Part shown: in pieces, positions 8,436-15,999 of the stretch
How the letters are laid out: the number at the start of each line of letters is the position of its first letter
Numbering within the stretch: the stretch's first letter is position 1
Assembly: GCA_934647305.1 (NCBI GenBank)
Contig: CAKUFI010000012.1
Coordinates: 1 to 49,424, forward strand
Length of the DNA: 49,424 nt
Reading direction: 5' to 3'
Source of the DNA: an uncultured Clostridia bacterium
Lineage (GTDB): Bacteria > Bacillota > Clostridia > Christensenellales > Aristaeellaceae
Notes under the pieces: generated by a model
What the model saw: the letters and a program-made list of their open reading frames with translations, nothing else
Databases searched by the model: none
Told to the model about the DNA's origin: nothing
Made by a program: the position numbers and the translations under genes

Positions 8436-8449
8436 GCGCAATGAGTACG

Positions 8450-8605
8450 CCGTCCCGCGCCGGCTTCGCCGCCGCGGGACGCTTCGCCGGGGAGGGCACC
8501 CTGAACGGGCCGCGCCTCCCCGCACCCCACCCACGGGCCTGGCGGCCCGCAGGGAAGCGATTTCCCTCAGGAAATCGCATGATACGGGCGGCTGCGGCCG
8601 CCCGG
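8450..8605 (+). repeat. Modular hairpin repeat, copy R2
   Basis: The 234-bp gap between acpP and rnc carries no gene but at least four hairpins. These are GTCCCGCG (8452-8459)/CGCGGGAC (8473-8480); GGGGAGG (8489-8495)/CCTCCCC (8515-8521) followed by CACCCCACCC; GCGATTTCC (8557-8565)/GGAAATCGC (8570-8578); and the palindrome 8586-8603. The last two match R1 closely (loop CTCA instead of TGAA). It is probably transcribed within the operon, where strong hairpins could change the ratio of acpP to rnc message. Confidence 0.7.
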
Positions 8606-8669
8606 GCCGCGCGAAACGGCCGTATCGACCGGCCTCCGGTGGACAAAAACCAGGCATCGACAGGAGAGA

Positions 8670-9365
8670 ATGAGCATGCGCGAATTGATGGAGCGGTTGA
8701 AGTATCGCTTTCGGGACGAGGGACTGCTGCAAAACGCCCTGACCACGCCCGCCTACGCCGCGGAGAAGCGCCTGACGGACTATCAGCGGCTGGAGTTTCT
8801 GGGGGACGCGGTGCTGCAGCTGGCGATCAGCCGGACGCTGTTCGATCGGTATCCCGCCGTCAAGGAGGGCAAGCTGACCTTCGCCCGGTCGAAGCTGGTG
8901 CGCGAGGAGACGCTCTACGAGGCGGGCAGGCGCATCGGCCTGGGCCAGTTCATACGGATCACCCCCGGCATGGAAAAGGAGGGGGCGCGCGACAACGCCT
9001 CGATCCTCTCGGACGTGGTGGAGGCGGTCATCGCGGCGGTGTACCTGGACGGCGGAATCGAGGCGGCGTTCGCCCTGGTGGGCAGACTGCTCGAAAAGCC
9101 GCTGTCCGGTGACCCCTTCGAGCAGATACTGGACGCGAAGAGCCGCCTGAACATCCTCTCCCAGCAGCACGGCGGCCATACGCCGGTCTACGAGGTGGTC
9201 GCGAGCGAGGGCAGCGCGCCTCATCAGACCTTTACCGTGCGGGTCTGCCTGGGCGGCGAGTGCCTGAGTCAGGCGGACGGTCCCAGCAAGCAGGCGGCGC
9301 AGCAGGCCGCGGCGCAGCAGGCGATTAATCGAATCAACGAAAGGCAGTGCAACCGTTGCGACTGA
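8670..9365 (+). CDS. rnc: Ribonuclease III
   Basis: A 231-residue double-strand-specific endoribonuclease used in rRNA maturation and mRNA/antisense processing. The RNase III signature is YQRLEFLGDAVLQL with the catalytic Glu and Asp. A second acidic site sits in ILSDVVEAVIAAVYLDGG. The C-terminal double-stranded RNA-binding domain ends in KQAAQQAAAQQAINRI. Two starts are possible, ATG 8670 or ATG 8676; AGGAG at about 8659-8664 fits either. The end overlaps the likely smc start by 10 nt, implying coupled translation. rnc-smc-ftsY is a standard Firmicute order. Confidence 0.95.
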   Translation: MSMRELMERLKYRFRDEGLLQNALTTPAYAAEKRLTDYQRLEFLGDAVLQLAISRTLFDRYPAVKEGKLTFARSKLVREETLYEAGRRIGLGQFIRITPGMEKEGARDNASILSDVVEAVIAAVYLDGGIEAAFALVGRLLEKPLSGDPFEQILDAKSRLNILSQQHGGHTPVYEVVASEGSAPHQTFTVRVCLGGECLSQADGPSKQAAQQAAAQQAINRINERQCNRCD

Positions 9366-12300
9366 AAAAACTGGAGATCTACGGCTTCAAGTCCTTCGCC
9401 GACCGGGTGGAGATCACCTTCGACGAGGGCATCACCGGCGTCATCGGCCCCAACGGGAGCGGCAAGAGCAACATCTCCGACGCGGTGCGCTGGGTACTGG
9501 GCGAGCAGAGCGCCAAGACCCTGCGCGGCGGCAAGATGGAGGACGTCATCTTTAACGGCACCGAGAAGCGCAAGAAGCTCCCCTGGTGTGAGGTCATACT
9601 GACCATCGAAAACGAAGACCGCAAGTTGCCCATCGACTTTGCCGAGGTAGCCGTGTCCCGCCGCGTGTACCGGAACGGCGACAGCGAGTACATGATCAAC
9701 CGCAATCCCTGCCGCCTGCGCGACGTGGTGGAGCTGTTCCGCGACACGGGCATCGGCAAGGAGGGCTATTCCCTGATCGGTCAGGGGCGCATCGACGAAA
9801 TCCTGTCCGCCAAGTCGGAGGATCGCCGGCAGGTCTTCGAGGAGGCCGCCGGCATCGTCAAGTACAAGACCCGCAAGCAGGAGGCCGAGCGCCGGATGGA
9901 GAACACCCGGCTGAACCTGTCGCGGGTTGAGGACATCCTGACCGAGCTGAGCGACCGGCTGGAGCCCCTGCGCGAGCAGAGCCAGACCGCCCGGGAGTAC
10001 CTGCAGCTGCGTGACGAGCTCAAGGGACTGGAGCTCAACGCCTTCCTCCTGCGCAGCGATCGCTACAACGAGCGCATCGAGGCGCTCAAGCAGTCGCTCG
10101 AATCGTTCAGCGAATCGGTTGCGCAGTCCGAGGCCGAGCAGGCCCGCCTGACCGACCGGCGCGACGAGCTCAACGATCAGCTCTCTCATCTGGAGGAGCG
10201 CGCCGCGGAATCCCGCGAGGAGGTCCAGCGCCTGATCCGCGAGGTCGAGGCCCGCGAGGGCGCAGCCGGCGTGCTCAAGGAGCGCATCGCCTCGGGAGAG
10301 CGCGACCGCGCCCGCATCGAGCACGAGCTGAGCGAGGCCCGGCAGGGCGAGGGCGGCATGCAGCGCCTGCTGACCAACCTGGGCGACCGCATCACCCAGG
10401 AGACGGCCGAGGCCGAAGCCTGCCGCGAGGAGCTGGCTCGCCTGGAGGCGGCGCTGGCTCTCAAGAACGAGGAGCTGGCCGCGAAGGAAGCGCAGGCCGA
10501 GTCGCTCAAGCAGCAGGTCATCGACGCGATCAACCGCCTGTCCGACGTCAAGAGCGAGCAGGCCCGCCTGCGCGCCATGGACGGCGCGGTGACGGAGCGC
10601 CTTTCCGCGCTCTCCCAGTCCGGCGAGGACGACGGCGCGCTTCTGGGCGAGCGGACGCAGGACGTGGCCGACGCGCAGAAGCTGCTGGACGAGGAAAAGG
10701 CGCGCATGGCCGAGCTTTCGGGAAGGCTTAACGAGGTGCAGCAGACGCTCTCCGCCGCGGCGGCGAAGTCCACTGAACTGGAGCAGACCCTCCGCGCCCT
10801 GACCGCGCAGAAGCAGGAGACTGCCTCCCGCCTGCGCGTGCTGGAGGAAATGCAGCGCGACTATGAGGGCTATCAGAATTCGGTCAAGCAGGTGCTGCTT
10901 CAGGCCCGCAGGACGGGCGGGAGCGGCGTTTTGGGCGTGGTCGCGACGCTGATCTCGGTGCCCCGGGAGCTGGAGCGGGCGGTCGATATGGCGCTGGGCG
11001 GCGCGCTGCAGAACGTCGTGGTCGAGCGCGAGGAGGACGCCAAGCGCATGATCGACTACCTGCGCGCCAACCGCCTGGGCCGGGCGACCTTCCTGCCCCT
11101 GAGCGCGGTCAGCGGCCGCACGCTGAACGACAGCGAGCGCCGGGTGTTGTCGATGCCCGGCTGCGTGGGCCTGGCCAGCGAGCTGATTTCCTACGACCCG
11201 AAATATAAGGGCGTGGTAGAGAACCTGCTGGGGCGCACGGTCATCGCGAAGGATCTGGACACCGGTATCGCCATTCACCGCGCGGGCAGGCACGCCTTCC
11301 GCCTGGTGACGCTCGAGGGCGACGTGATGAACCCCGGCGGCTCGATGACCGGCGGCAGCGTGACCAGCCGCGTGACCAGTCTGCTCTCCCGCGAGCGCGA
11401 GCTGGCCGAGCATAAGGAGCGCCTCAAGAGCCTGACCGGGCGGCTCACCGCCTGCGAGGAGGAGCGCGCGCAGCACGAAAAGACCCGCGCCTCCCTCAAG
11501 GACGAGCGCGCGGGACTCTTCGACGAGGTGCATCAGCAGGAAATCGCCTGCACCCGCGAGGAGGCGCACCTTTCAAGCGCCCAGGCCGCCCTCTCCGAAA
11601 TCACCGAGCGCGCCCAGCGCACCCGCGACGAGGCCGGACAGCTCACCGCCCAGCGGGAGGAAATCCGCACCCAGCTGGCCACCCTCGAGGCAAGGCAGCA
11701 GGACACCCAGACCGAGCACACCGCCCAGCAGGCTGATGTGGTGCGCCTGAACGCCGAGATCGTCTCGATGCGCAGCGCGCTGGCGCTGGAGAATAAGACG
11801 GTGAACGACAAGCGGGTGGTACAGGCCTCGCGCGAACGCGGCCTGACCGCGCTGTCGGCCGACCTGGCGCGCATCACCGCCCAAAAGGCCGACCTGACCA
11901 AGGCCCTTTCGGACAACGAAAGCGCCCTGTCCGCCTGCGCGGGGGCCGTCGAGGCCGACCGGGAGCAGCTTGCCCGGGACGAGCAGGCGCTTGCCGGCTA
12001 CCGCGCCCGGCTGGACGAGGCGAGAAAGCGCTTCGCCGACTGCGACGCGGAGCGAACCGGCGCGCAGAGGTCGATTCAGGCGCTGTCCCTTCAGATGGAC
12101 ACGCTGCGCGCGGCGCTGGACGAGATCGTCGAGCGCAGGCACAAGACCGATACCCAGCTCACCCGCGTCGAGGGCGAGTTCAAGCAGCTCACCGACCGCA
12201 TCTGGGAGGACTACGAGCTGTCCTACGCCGGGGCCGAGGAATTCCGCGTCGCCGACTTTCGCCTGGCCGAGTCCGAAAAGCGCATCGGCGCGATCAAGGG

Positions 12301-12919
12301 CCGCATCCGCGAGATGGGCGCGGTCAACGTGGGCGCGGTGGAAGAGTTCCGCCAGACCCAGGAGCGCTTCGACGAGATGAGCGCCCAGCGGGACGATCTG
12401 CTCAAGGCGCAGATGGACCTGACCGGCATCATCGACGAGCTGGTGCACAAGATGGAGACCCAGTTCAAGACCCAGTTCGACCTGCTCAACCAGAACTTCC
12501 AGGAGACCTTCGTCAAGCTGTTCGGCGGAGGACACGCGCACCTGGAGCTGGCCGACACGAAGGACGTGCTGAACTGCGGCATCGAGGTCGTCGTGCAGCC
12601 CCCGGGAAAGAAGCTGCAGATGCTGTCGCTCCTCTCGGGCGGCGAGCGCGCGCTGACCGCCATCGCCATACTTTTCGCCATGCTCAAGCTCAAGCCGACC
12701 CCCTTCTGCTTCCTGGACGAGATCGAGGCCGCGCTGGACGACGCTAACATCGACAACTTTGCCGACTACCTGAAGACCTATTCCGTCAACACCCAGTTCG
12801 TCGTCGTCACCCACCGAAAGGGCACGATGGAGCGCTGCGACTCCCTCTACGGCATCGCCATGGAGGAAAAGGGCGTCTCCAAAATGGTCTCGGTGAAGCT
12901 GGGCGACGTGCTGGAATAA
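9356..12919 (+). CDS. smc: Chromosome segregation protein SMC
   Basis: A 1187-residue SMC ATPase, the core of the condensin that organises the chromosome with ScpA and ScpB. Walker A is GPNGSGKSN at residues 31-39. Two long Glu/Arg-rich coiled coils flank a hinge (about 515-660, containing GVLGVVATLISV and NPGGSMTGGS). The ABC signature LLSGGERAL and Walker B FCFLDEIEAALDD are near the C-terminus. I prefer the TTG at 9356, which gives the family-typical start RLKKLEIYGFKSF and has AAAGG 11 nt upstream. The GTG at 9347 is only 2 nt from that site. Confidence 0.96.
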   Translation: MRLKKLEIYGFKSFADRVEITFDEGITGVIGPNGSGKSNISDAVRWVLGEQSAKTLRGGKMEDVIFNGTEKRKKLPWCEVILTIENEDRKLPIDFAEVAVSRRVYRNGDSEYMINRNPCRLRDVVELFRDTGIGKEGYSLIGQGRIDEILSAKSEDRRQVFEEAAGIVKYKTRKQEAERRMENTRLNLSRVEDILTELSDRLEPLREQSQTAREYLQLRDELKGLELNAFLLRSDRYNERIEALKQSLESFSESVAQSEAEQARLTDRRDELNDQLSHLEERAAESREEVQRLIREVEAREGAAGVLKERIASGERDRARIEHELSEARQGEGGMQRLLTNLGDRITQETAEAEACREELARLEAALALKNEELAAKEAQAESLKQQVIDAINRLSDVKSEQARLRAMDGAVTERLSALSQSGEDDGALLGERTQDVADAQKLLDEEKARMAELSGRLNEVQQTLSAAAAKSTELEQTLRALTAQKQETASRLRVLEEMQRDYEGYQNSVKQVLLQARRTGGSGVLGVVATLISVPRELERAVDMALGGALQNVVVEREEDAKRMIDYLRANRLGRATFLPLSAVSGRTLNDSERRVLSMPGCVGLASELISYDPKYKGVVENLLGRTVIAKDLDTGIAIHRAGRHAFRLVTLEGDVMNPGGSMTGGSVTSRVTSLLSRERELAEHKERLKSLTGRLTACEEERAQHEKTRASLKDERAGLFDEVHQQEIACTREEAHLSSAQAALSEITERAQRTRDEAGQLTAQREEIRTQLATLEARQQDTQTEHTAQQADVVRLNAEIVSMRSALALENKTVNDKRVVQASRERGLTALSADLARITAQKADLTKALSDNESALSACAGAVEADREQLARDEQALAGYRARLDEARKRFADCDAERTGAQRSIQALSLQMDTLRAALDEIVERRHKTDTQLTRVEGEFKQLTDRIWEDYELSYAGAEEFRVADFRLAESEKRIGAIKGRIREMGAVNVGAVEEFRQTQERFDEMSAQRDDLLKAQMDLTGIIDELVHKMETQFKTQFDLLNQNFQETFVKLFGGGHAHLELADTKDVLNCGIEVVVQPPGKKLQMLSLLSGGERALTAIAILFAMLKLKPTPFCFLDEIEAALDDANIDNFADYLKTYSVNTQFVVVTHRKGTMERCDSLYGIAMEEKGVSKMVSVKLGDVLE

Positions 12920-12946
12920 CCAATATACATCAAACGAGGTGCAGCC

Positions 12947-13843
12947 ATGGGACTTTTTGACAAGCTGAAGAGCAAGCTGGGCCGCACGCGCGCCAATGTC
13001 GGCGAGCGCATGGACGAGCTGGTGGAAACCTATGTGGAGCTCAACGACGACTTTTACGACGAGCTGACCGACATCCTTATCATGGCCGACGTGGGCATGA
13101 AGCTGTCCGAGGAGGTGGTCGGCCAGTTAAAGGAAAAGTGCCGCGCGGAAAAGATCGGCAACTCGGCCAAGGCGCGCGACGAGCTCAAGCAGATCCTGAT
13201 CGACAAGATGAGCGCGCCGCCGCTGAGGCTGACCTCGCCCATGGTGCTGCTCATCATCGGCGTCAACGGCGTGGGCAAGACCACCACCATCGGCAAGCTG
13301 GCCTCCCGCATGAAGACCGTCGGCCGCCGCGTCATCATCTGCGCGGGCGACACCTTCCGCGCCGCCGCCGCCGATCAGCTCACCGTCTGGGCCGACCGCG
13401 CGGGCGTGCCCATCATCAAGCAGTACGAGGGCGCGGATCCCGCCGCCGTGGTCTTCGACGGCGTGCAGACCGCCAAGGCAAAGCATGCCGACGTGCTGAT
13501 CGTGGACACCGCCGGTCGCCTGCACAACAAGGCGCACCTGATGGAGGAGCTCAAGAAGATGGCGCGCGTGGTCGAGCGCGAGTATCCCGAGGCCACCACC
13601 AAGGCGCTGCTGGTCATCGACGCGACCACCGGCCAGAACGGCCTGGCGCAGGCCAACGTGTTCAAGGACGTGGCCGACCTGGACGGCATCGTGCTGACCA
13701 AGCTGGACGGCACCGCCAAGGGCGGCATCGCCATCGCCATCCGCGAGGAGCTGGGCCTGCCCGTGCGCTACATCGGCGTGGGCGAGCAGCTCGACGACAT
13801 GCAGCCCTTCGACGCGAAGGAATTCATCGACGCGATTTTCTAA
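12947..13843 (+). CDS. ftsY: Signal recognition particle receptor FtsY
   Basis: A 298-residue SRP GTPase that docks SRP-bound ribosomes at the membrane. It starts MGLFDKLKSKLGRT, passes the N-domain helices, then shows the G-domain elements GVNGVGKTTTIGKLA, DTFRAAAADQL, VDTAGR and TKLDGTAKGG. It ends QPFDAKEFIDAIF, the usual C-terminus. It lacks the acidic A domain of the E. coli protein, as in most Firmicutes. It lies 27 bp after smc with GAGGTG as ribosome binding site, and a terminator follows directly. Confidence 0.97.
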   Translation: MGLFDKLKSKLGRTRANVGERMDELVETYVELNDDFYDELTDILIMADVGMKLSEEVVGQLKEKCRAEKIGNSAKARDELKQILIDKMSAPPLRLTSPMVLLIIGVNGVGKTTTIGKLASRMKTVGRRVIICAGDTFRAAAADQLTVWADRAGVPIIKQYEGADPAAVVFDGVQTAKAKHADVLIVDTAGRLHNKAHLMEELKKMARVVEREYPEATTKALLVIDATTGQNGLAQANVFKDVADLDGIVLTKLDGTAKGGIAIAIREELGLPVRYIGVGEQLDDMQPFDAKEFIDAIF

Positions 13844-13860
13844 GGCAGTTTTATCCGTTT

Positions 13861-13897
13861 CGCCGGGCAGGCTCGTCCTCCCCGGCGCTCTTTTTTT
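13861..13897 (+). terminator. Intrinsic terminator after ftsY
   Basis: CGCCGGG (13861-13867) pairs with CCCGGCG (13881-13887), followed by CTCTTTTTTT. It closes the plsX-ftsY operon. Confidence 0.85.
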
Positions 13898-13932
13898 GCG
13901 CGGCGAAAAGCACATGATTTCGTCACAGCTCT

Positions 13933-13965
13933 TTTGAGGTTGGTTTCAGGTTCGCAGGCTACAAT
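13933..13965 (+). promoter_or_regulatory. Promoter P1 with 11-bp direct repeats (response-regulator type)
   Basis: TTTGAGGTTG (13933-13942) and TTTCAGGTTC (13944-13953) are direct repeats 11 bp apart. The -10 TACAAT (13960-13965) starts 16 bp after the start of the second repeat, and the repeats replace a -35. This is the layout of OmpR/PhoB-class activator sites. The promoter reads towards the VTC gene, but a terminator lies in between at 14136-14176. Confidence 0.6.
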
Positions 13966-13971
13966 AAAGTC

Positions 13972-14176
13972 ACGCTCAATGAATCGAGCGCTTCCCCTGC
14001 ACGGGAGCTTCACCGGCCACTGCCCGCCGGAGCGTCCGCTCGAAGCGGCAGACCAATCACCCCGCCGCCCCACGGCGATGACATAGATCGGGCGCGCTTC
14101 TCACATCCTCTCCTCTTTTCTCTGGCGCGCCCACGGCCCGACCCGGCATCTGCCGCGGCTCGGGCTTTTCATTTTT
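13972..14176 (+). ncRNA. Candidate structured leader or small RNA upstream of the polyphosphate operon
   Basis: There is no gene in the 435 bp between ftsY and the VTC gene. A transcript from P1 would begin near 13972. It would contain GC-rich complementary segments and a perfect hairpin GGGCGCGC (14090-14097)/GCGCGCCC (14125-14132) with a 27-nt CU-rich loop, and end at the terminator 14136-14176, about 205 nt. The loop contains TCTCCT, the complement of the AGGAGA (14267-14272) in the VTC ribosome binding site. The existence and role of the RNA are inferred. Confidence 0.4.
14136..14176 (+). terminator. Intrinsic terminator upstream of the VTC gene
   Basis: GCCCGA (14136-14141) pairs with TCGGGC (14160-14165), extended inside by CC/GG and CGGC/GCCG around an ATCT loop. 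TTTTCATTTTT follows. It would stop transcripts from P1 before the VTC gene. Confidence 0.65.
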
Positions 14177-14214
14177 CCGGGCGAAGGCAGCGTTCGCAGA
14201 CCGTTCATTTCTTT

Positions 14215-14247
14215 TTTCAGGTTCATTTCGGCTGCGAGGGGTATACT
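14215..14247 (+). promoter_or_regulatory. Promoter P2 of the VTC operon with 11-bp direct repeats
   Basis: TTTCAGGTTC (14215-14224) and the weaker TTTCGGCTGC (14226-14235) lie 11 bp apart. The -10 TATACT (14242-14247) starts 16 bp after the second repeat, exactly the geometry of P1. The VTC start codon is 32 bp downstream. Confidence 0.65.
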
Positions 14248-14278
14248 CAGACCATCGCAAACGGAAAGGAGAAGCGCC

Positions 14279-14971
14279 ATGCAGCTATACGGAACCTTTC
14301 GGCACGAGCTCAAGTACGCCGTCAGCCCGGCCGATTACCTGGCCCTGCGCAGCCGCCTTCGCGCGGTCATGCGGCCCGATCCCCACGCGGGCGCGGACGG
14401 ACGCTATACGATCCGCAGCGTCTACTTCGATAACCCGGACGACCTGGCCCTGCGCGAGAAAATCGACGGCGTGCAGCGGCGGGAAAAATTCCGCATCCGA
14501 TATTACAACGACGACCTGAGCCTCCTCACCCTGGAAAAGAAGGTCAAGCACGACGCGCTGTGCATGAAGACCGGCGCGCGTCTGAGCCTTGAGGAGTGCC
14601 GCCTGCTGGGAGCGGGCGAGGTGGACTGGATGCGGGAGCACCCCGAGCCGCTGGTGCGCGAGCTGCGCGCGAAGATGCTCACGCAGCAGCTGTATCCGCG
14701 GGTTCTGGTCTCCTACACGCGCGAGCCGTATGTCTTTTCGGCAGGCAGCGTGCGCGTGACCTTTGATTCCTGCATCCGAACCACGCTGTTTCAACGCTCG
14801 TTTTTCGAGGAATCTGTGCGCGACGTGCCGGCAACCGACCGTCCGGGCGACATGCTGCTCGAGGTCAAGTACGACGCGTACCTGCCCGAGGTCGTCCGCG
14901 CCCTGCTCCAGGAGCCGGGCATTCGCCAGCAGGCCTTTTCCAAGTACGCCGTCTGCCGCCGTTTCGGCTGA
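14279..14971 (+). CDS. VTC domain polyphosphate polymerase-like protein
   Basis: A 230-residue protein resembling the VTC domain (tunnel-shaped triphosphate tunnel fold) of yeast Vtc4, which makes polyphosphate from ATP. Basic and acidic residues expected to line the tunnel are visible: RHELKYAV at the start, IRSVYFDN, KFRIRYYN, LEKKVKH, and LVSYTREPYVF and MLLEVKYDAYLPE towards the end. The length is normal for the bacterial single-domain form. GGAAAGGAG precedes the ATG. In many Clostridia such a gene is followed by DUF4956 and CotH genes, as here. Enzymatic activity is inferred from the family. Confidence 0.88.
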   Translation: MQLYGTFRHELKYAVSPADYLALRSRLRAVMRPDPHAGADGRYTIRSVYFDNPDDLALREKIDGVQRREKFRIRYYNDDLSLLTLEKKVKHDALCMKTGARLSLEECRLLGAGEVDWMREHPEPLVRELRAKMLTQQLYPRVLVSYTREPYVFSAGSVRVTFDSCIRTTLFQRSFFEESVRDVPATDRPGDMLLEVKYDAYLPEVVRALLQEPGIRQQAFSKYAVCRRFG

Positions 14972-14975
14972 CCCC

Positions 14976-15120
14976 GGGCAGGCAGCCGGGCAGTGCCCGG
15001 TTCCGGTTGCTGCCGCGGGTTCTATCGGCGACCATTGGCCGCCATAGGTTGAAGCGGCCAAGGTCTTCCCCTGCCGGGACGCTTTGCGTCTGTCAGGTTC
15101 ATGTGGGCGCTGCCCACCTG
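14976..15120 (+). repeat. Modular hairpin repeat, copy R3
   Basis: Inside the 342-bp gap between the VTC and DUF4956 genes. Modules in order are the palindrome CCGGGCAGTGCCCGG (14986-15000); stem 1, GACCATTGGCCGC (15030-15042)/GCGGCCAAGGTC (15054-15065), around the conserved loop CATAGGTTGAA; and the palindrome GTGGGCGCTGCCCAC (15103-15117). Stem 2 is not recognisable here. Confidence 0.75.
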
Positions 15121-15137
15121 CCTGCTGGAGCGGATTG

Positions 15138-15250
15138 CGAACCCCTCCGTCCGCATTGCGGCATCTCCCCCCTTCAGAGGAGACATACATCGGCAGACTC
15201 AAGGCTCTCCTGAAAGGGGGGCTGTCGCTGAAAGCGACTGAGGGGTCGGC
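15138..15250. mobile_element. MITE-like long imperfect palindrome
   Basis: A left arm (15138-15184, with CCCCTCCGTC and CTCCCCCCTTCAG) and a right arm (15205-15250, with CTCCTGAAAGGGGGGC and GACTGAGGGGTCGGC) form one large inverted repeat around about 20 nt. Each arm holds a small extra hairpin (CGCATTGCG on the left, GTCGCTGAAAGCGAC on the right). It has no coding capacity. Palindromes with CCCCTCAGTC ends are, to my knowledge, frequent between genes in gut Clostridia. It splits the VTC operon. Confidence 0.6.
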
Positions 15251-15313
15251 TGAGCATGCAACCGTCTATCGAGCGTATCCCAACCTACTACACACATCAG
15301 GGAGGAAAATCAA

Positions 15314-15985
15314 ATGACATTCAACGACATTTTCAAGTCCAGCTTTCTGGAAAGCGTCACCGAGTTTTCCGTCGTCGACACGCTGATCGGCCTGGCCTTC
15401 GCGCTGGTGATCGGCCTGTACATCTTCATGGTCTACAAAAAGACGCTCACGGGCGTGCTGTACTCCGAGAGCTTCGCGCTGACGCTGGTCGGGCTGTCCT
15501 GCGTGACGGCGCTGGTCATTATGGCGGTCACGTCGAACGTGGTGCTGTCGCTGGGCATGGTGGGCGCGCTGTCGATCGTCCGCTTCCGCGCGGCCATCAA
15601 GGAGCCGATCGAGATCGTGTTCCTGTTCTGGGCGATTGCGGCGGGCATCGTCGTGGGCGCGGGCATGATTCCGCTGGCGGTCATCGGCTCGGCGATCATC
15701 GGCCTGATTCTGATCTTCTTTGCCGGCCGCAAGACGCACGACCGCCCCTACATCCTGGTGCTGAACTGCGCAAACGAGGCGGCCGAGGCAGCGGCGCGCG
15801 ACCTGGTGAAGGCCTCCTCCAGCCGCTTCGTCATCAAGTCCAAGACCGTGAACGCGGCGGGCATCGAGCTGACGGCCGAGGTGCGCGTGCGGGAGGCGGA
15901 GACCGCCTTTGTCAACCGCGTAAACGACCTGCCCGACGTGACGAACGCCTCGCTGGTCAGCTACAACGGCGACTACATGGCCTGA
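15314..15985 (+). CDS. DUF4956 membrane protein
   Basis: A 223-residue protein matching the DUF4956 pattern. Three or four membrane segments lie in the first two thirds (TLIGLAFALVIGLYIFMVY; a second near VGLSCVTALVIMAVTS; a third around FWAIAAGIVVGAGMIPLAVI). Between them is the conserved LSLGMVGALSIVRFRAAIKEP, and a soluble ferredoxin-like C-terminal domain follows. The function is unknown; constant linkage with VTC-domain genes suggests a part in making or exporting polyphosphate or in cell-surface work with CotH. The start has GGAGGAAAATCAA before it. The CotH gene follows 14 bp downstream. Confidence 0.9.
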   Translation: MTFNDIFKSSFLESVTEFSVVDTLIGLAFALVIGLYIFMVYKKTLTGVLYSESFALTLVGLSCVTALVIMAVTSNVVLSLGMVGALSIVRFRAAIKEPIEIVFLFWAIAAGIVVGAGMIPLAVIGSAIIGLILIFFAGRKTHDRPYILVLNCANEAAEAAARDLVKASSSRFVIKSKTVNAAGIELTAEVRVREAETAFVNRVNDLPDVTNASLVSYNGDYMA

Positions 15986-15999
15986 CGGGAGGAACGAGA

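Noticed and set aside
8441..9112. 223-codon frame covering the acpP-rnc gap
   Set aside because: It runs through repeat R2 and then out of frame through rnc, which is unmistakable in its own frame.
9269..11569. 766-codon open frame opposite smc
   Set aside because: Shadow frame created by codon bias; composition is Leu/Ala/Gly/His rich and no domain is visible.
14976..15313. Riboswitch in front of the DUF4956 gene
   Set aside because: The structured sequence is explained by repeat R3 and a MITE-like palindrome that also occur, or have relatives, in unrelated contexts.
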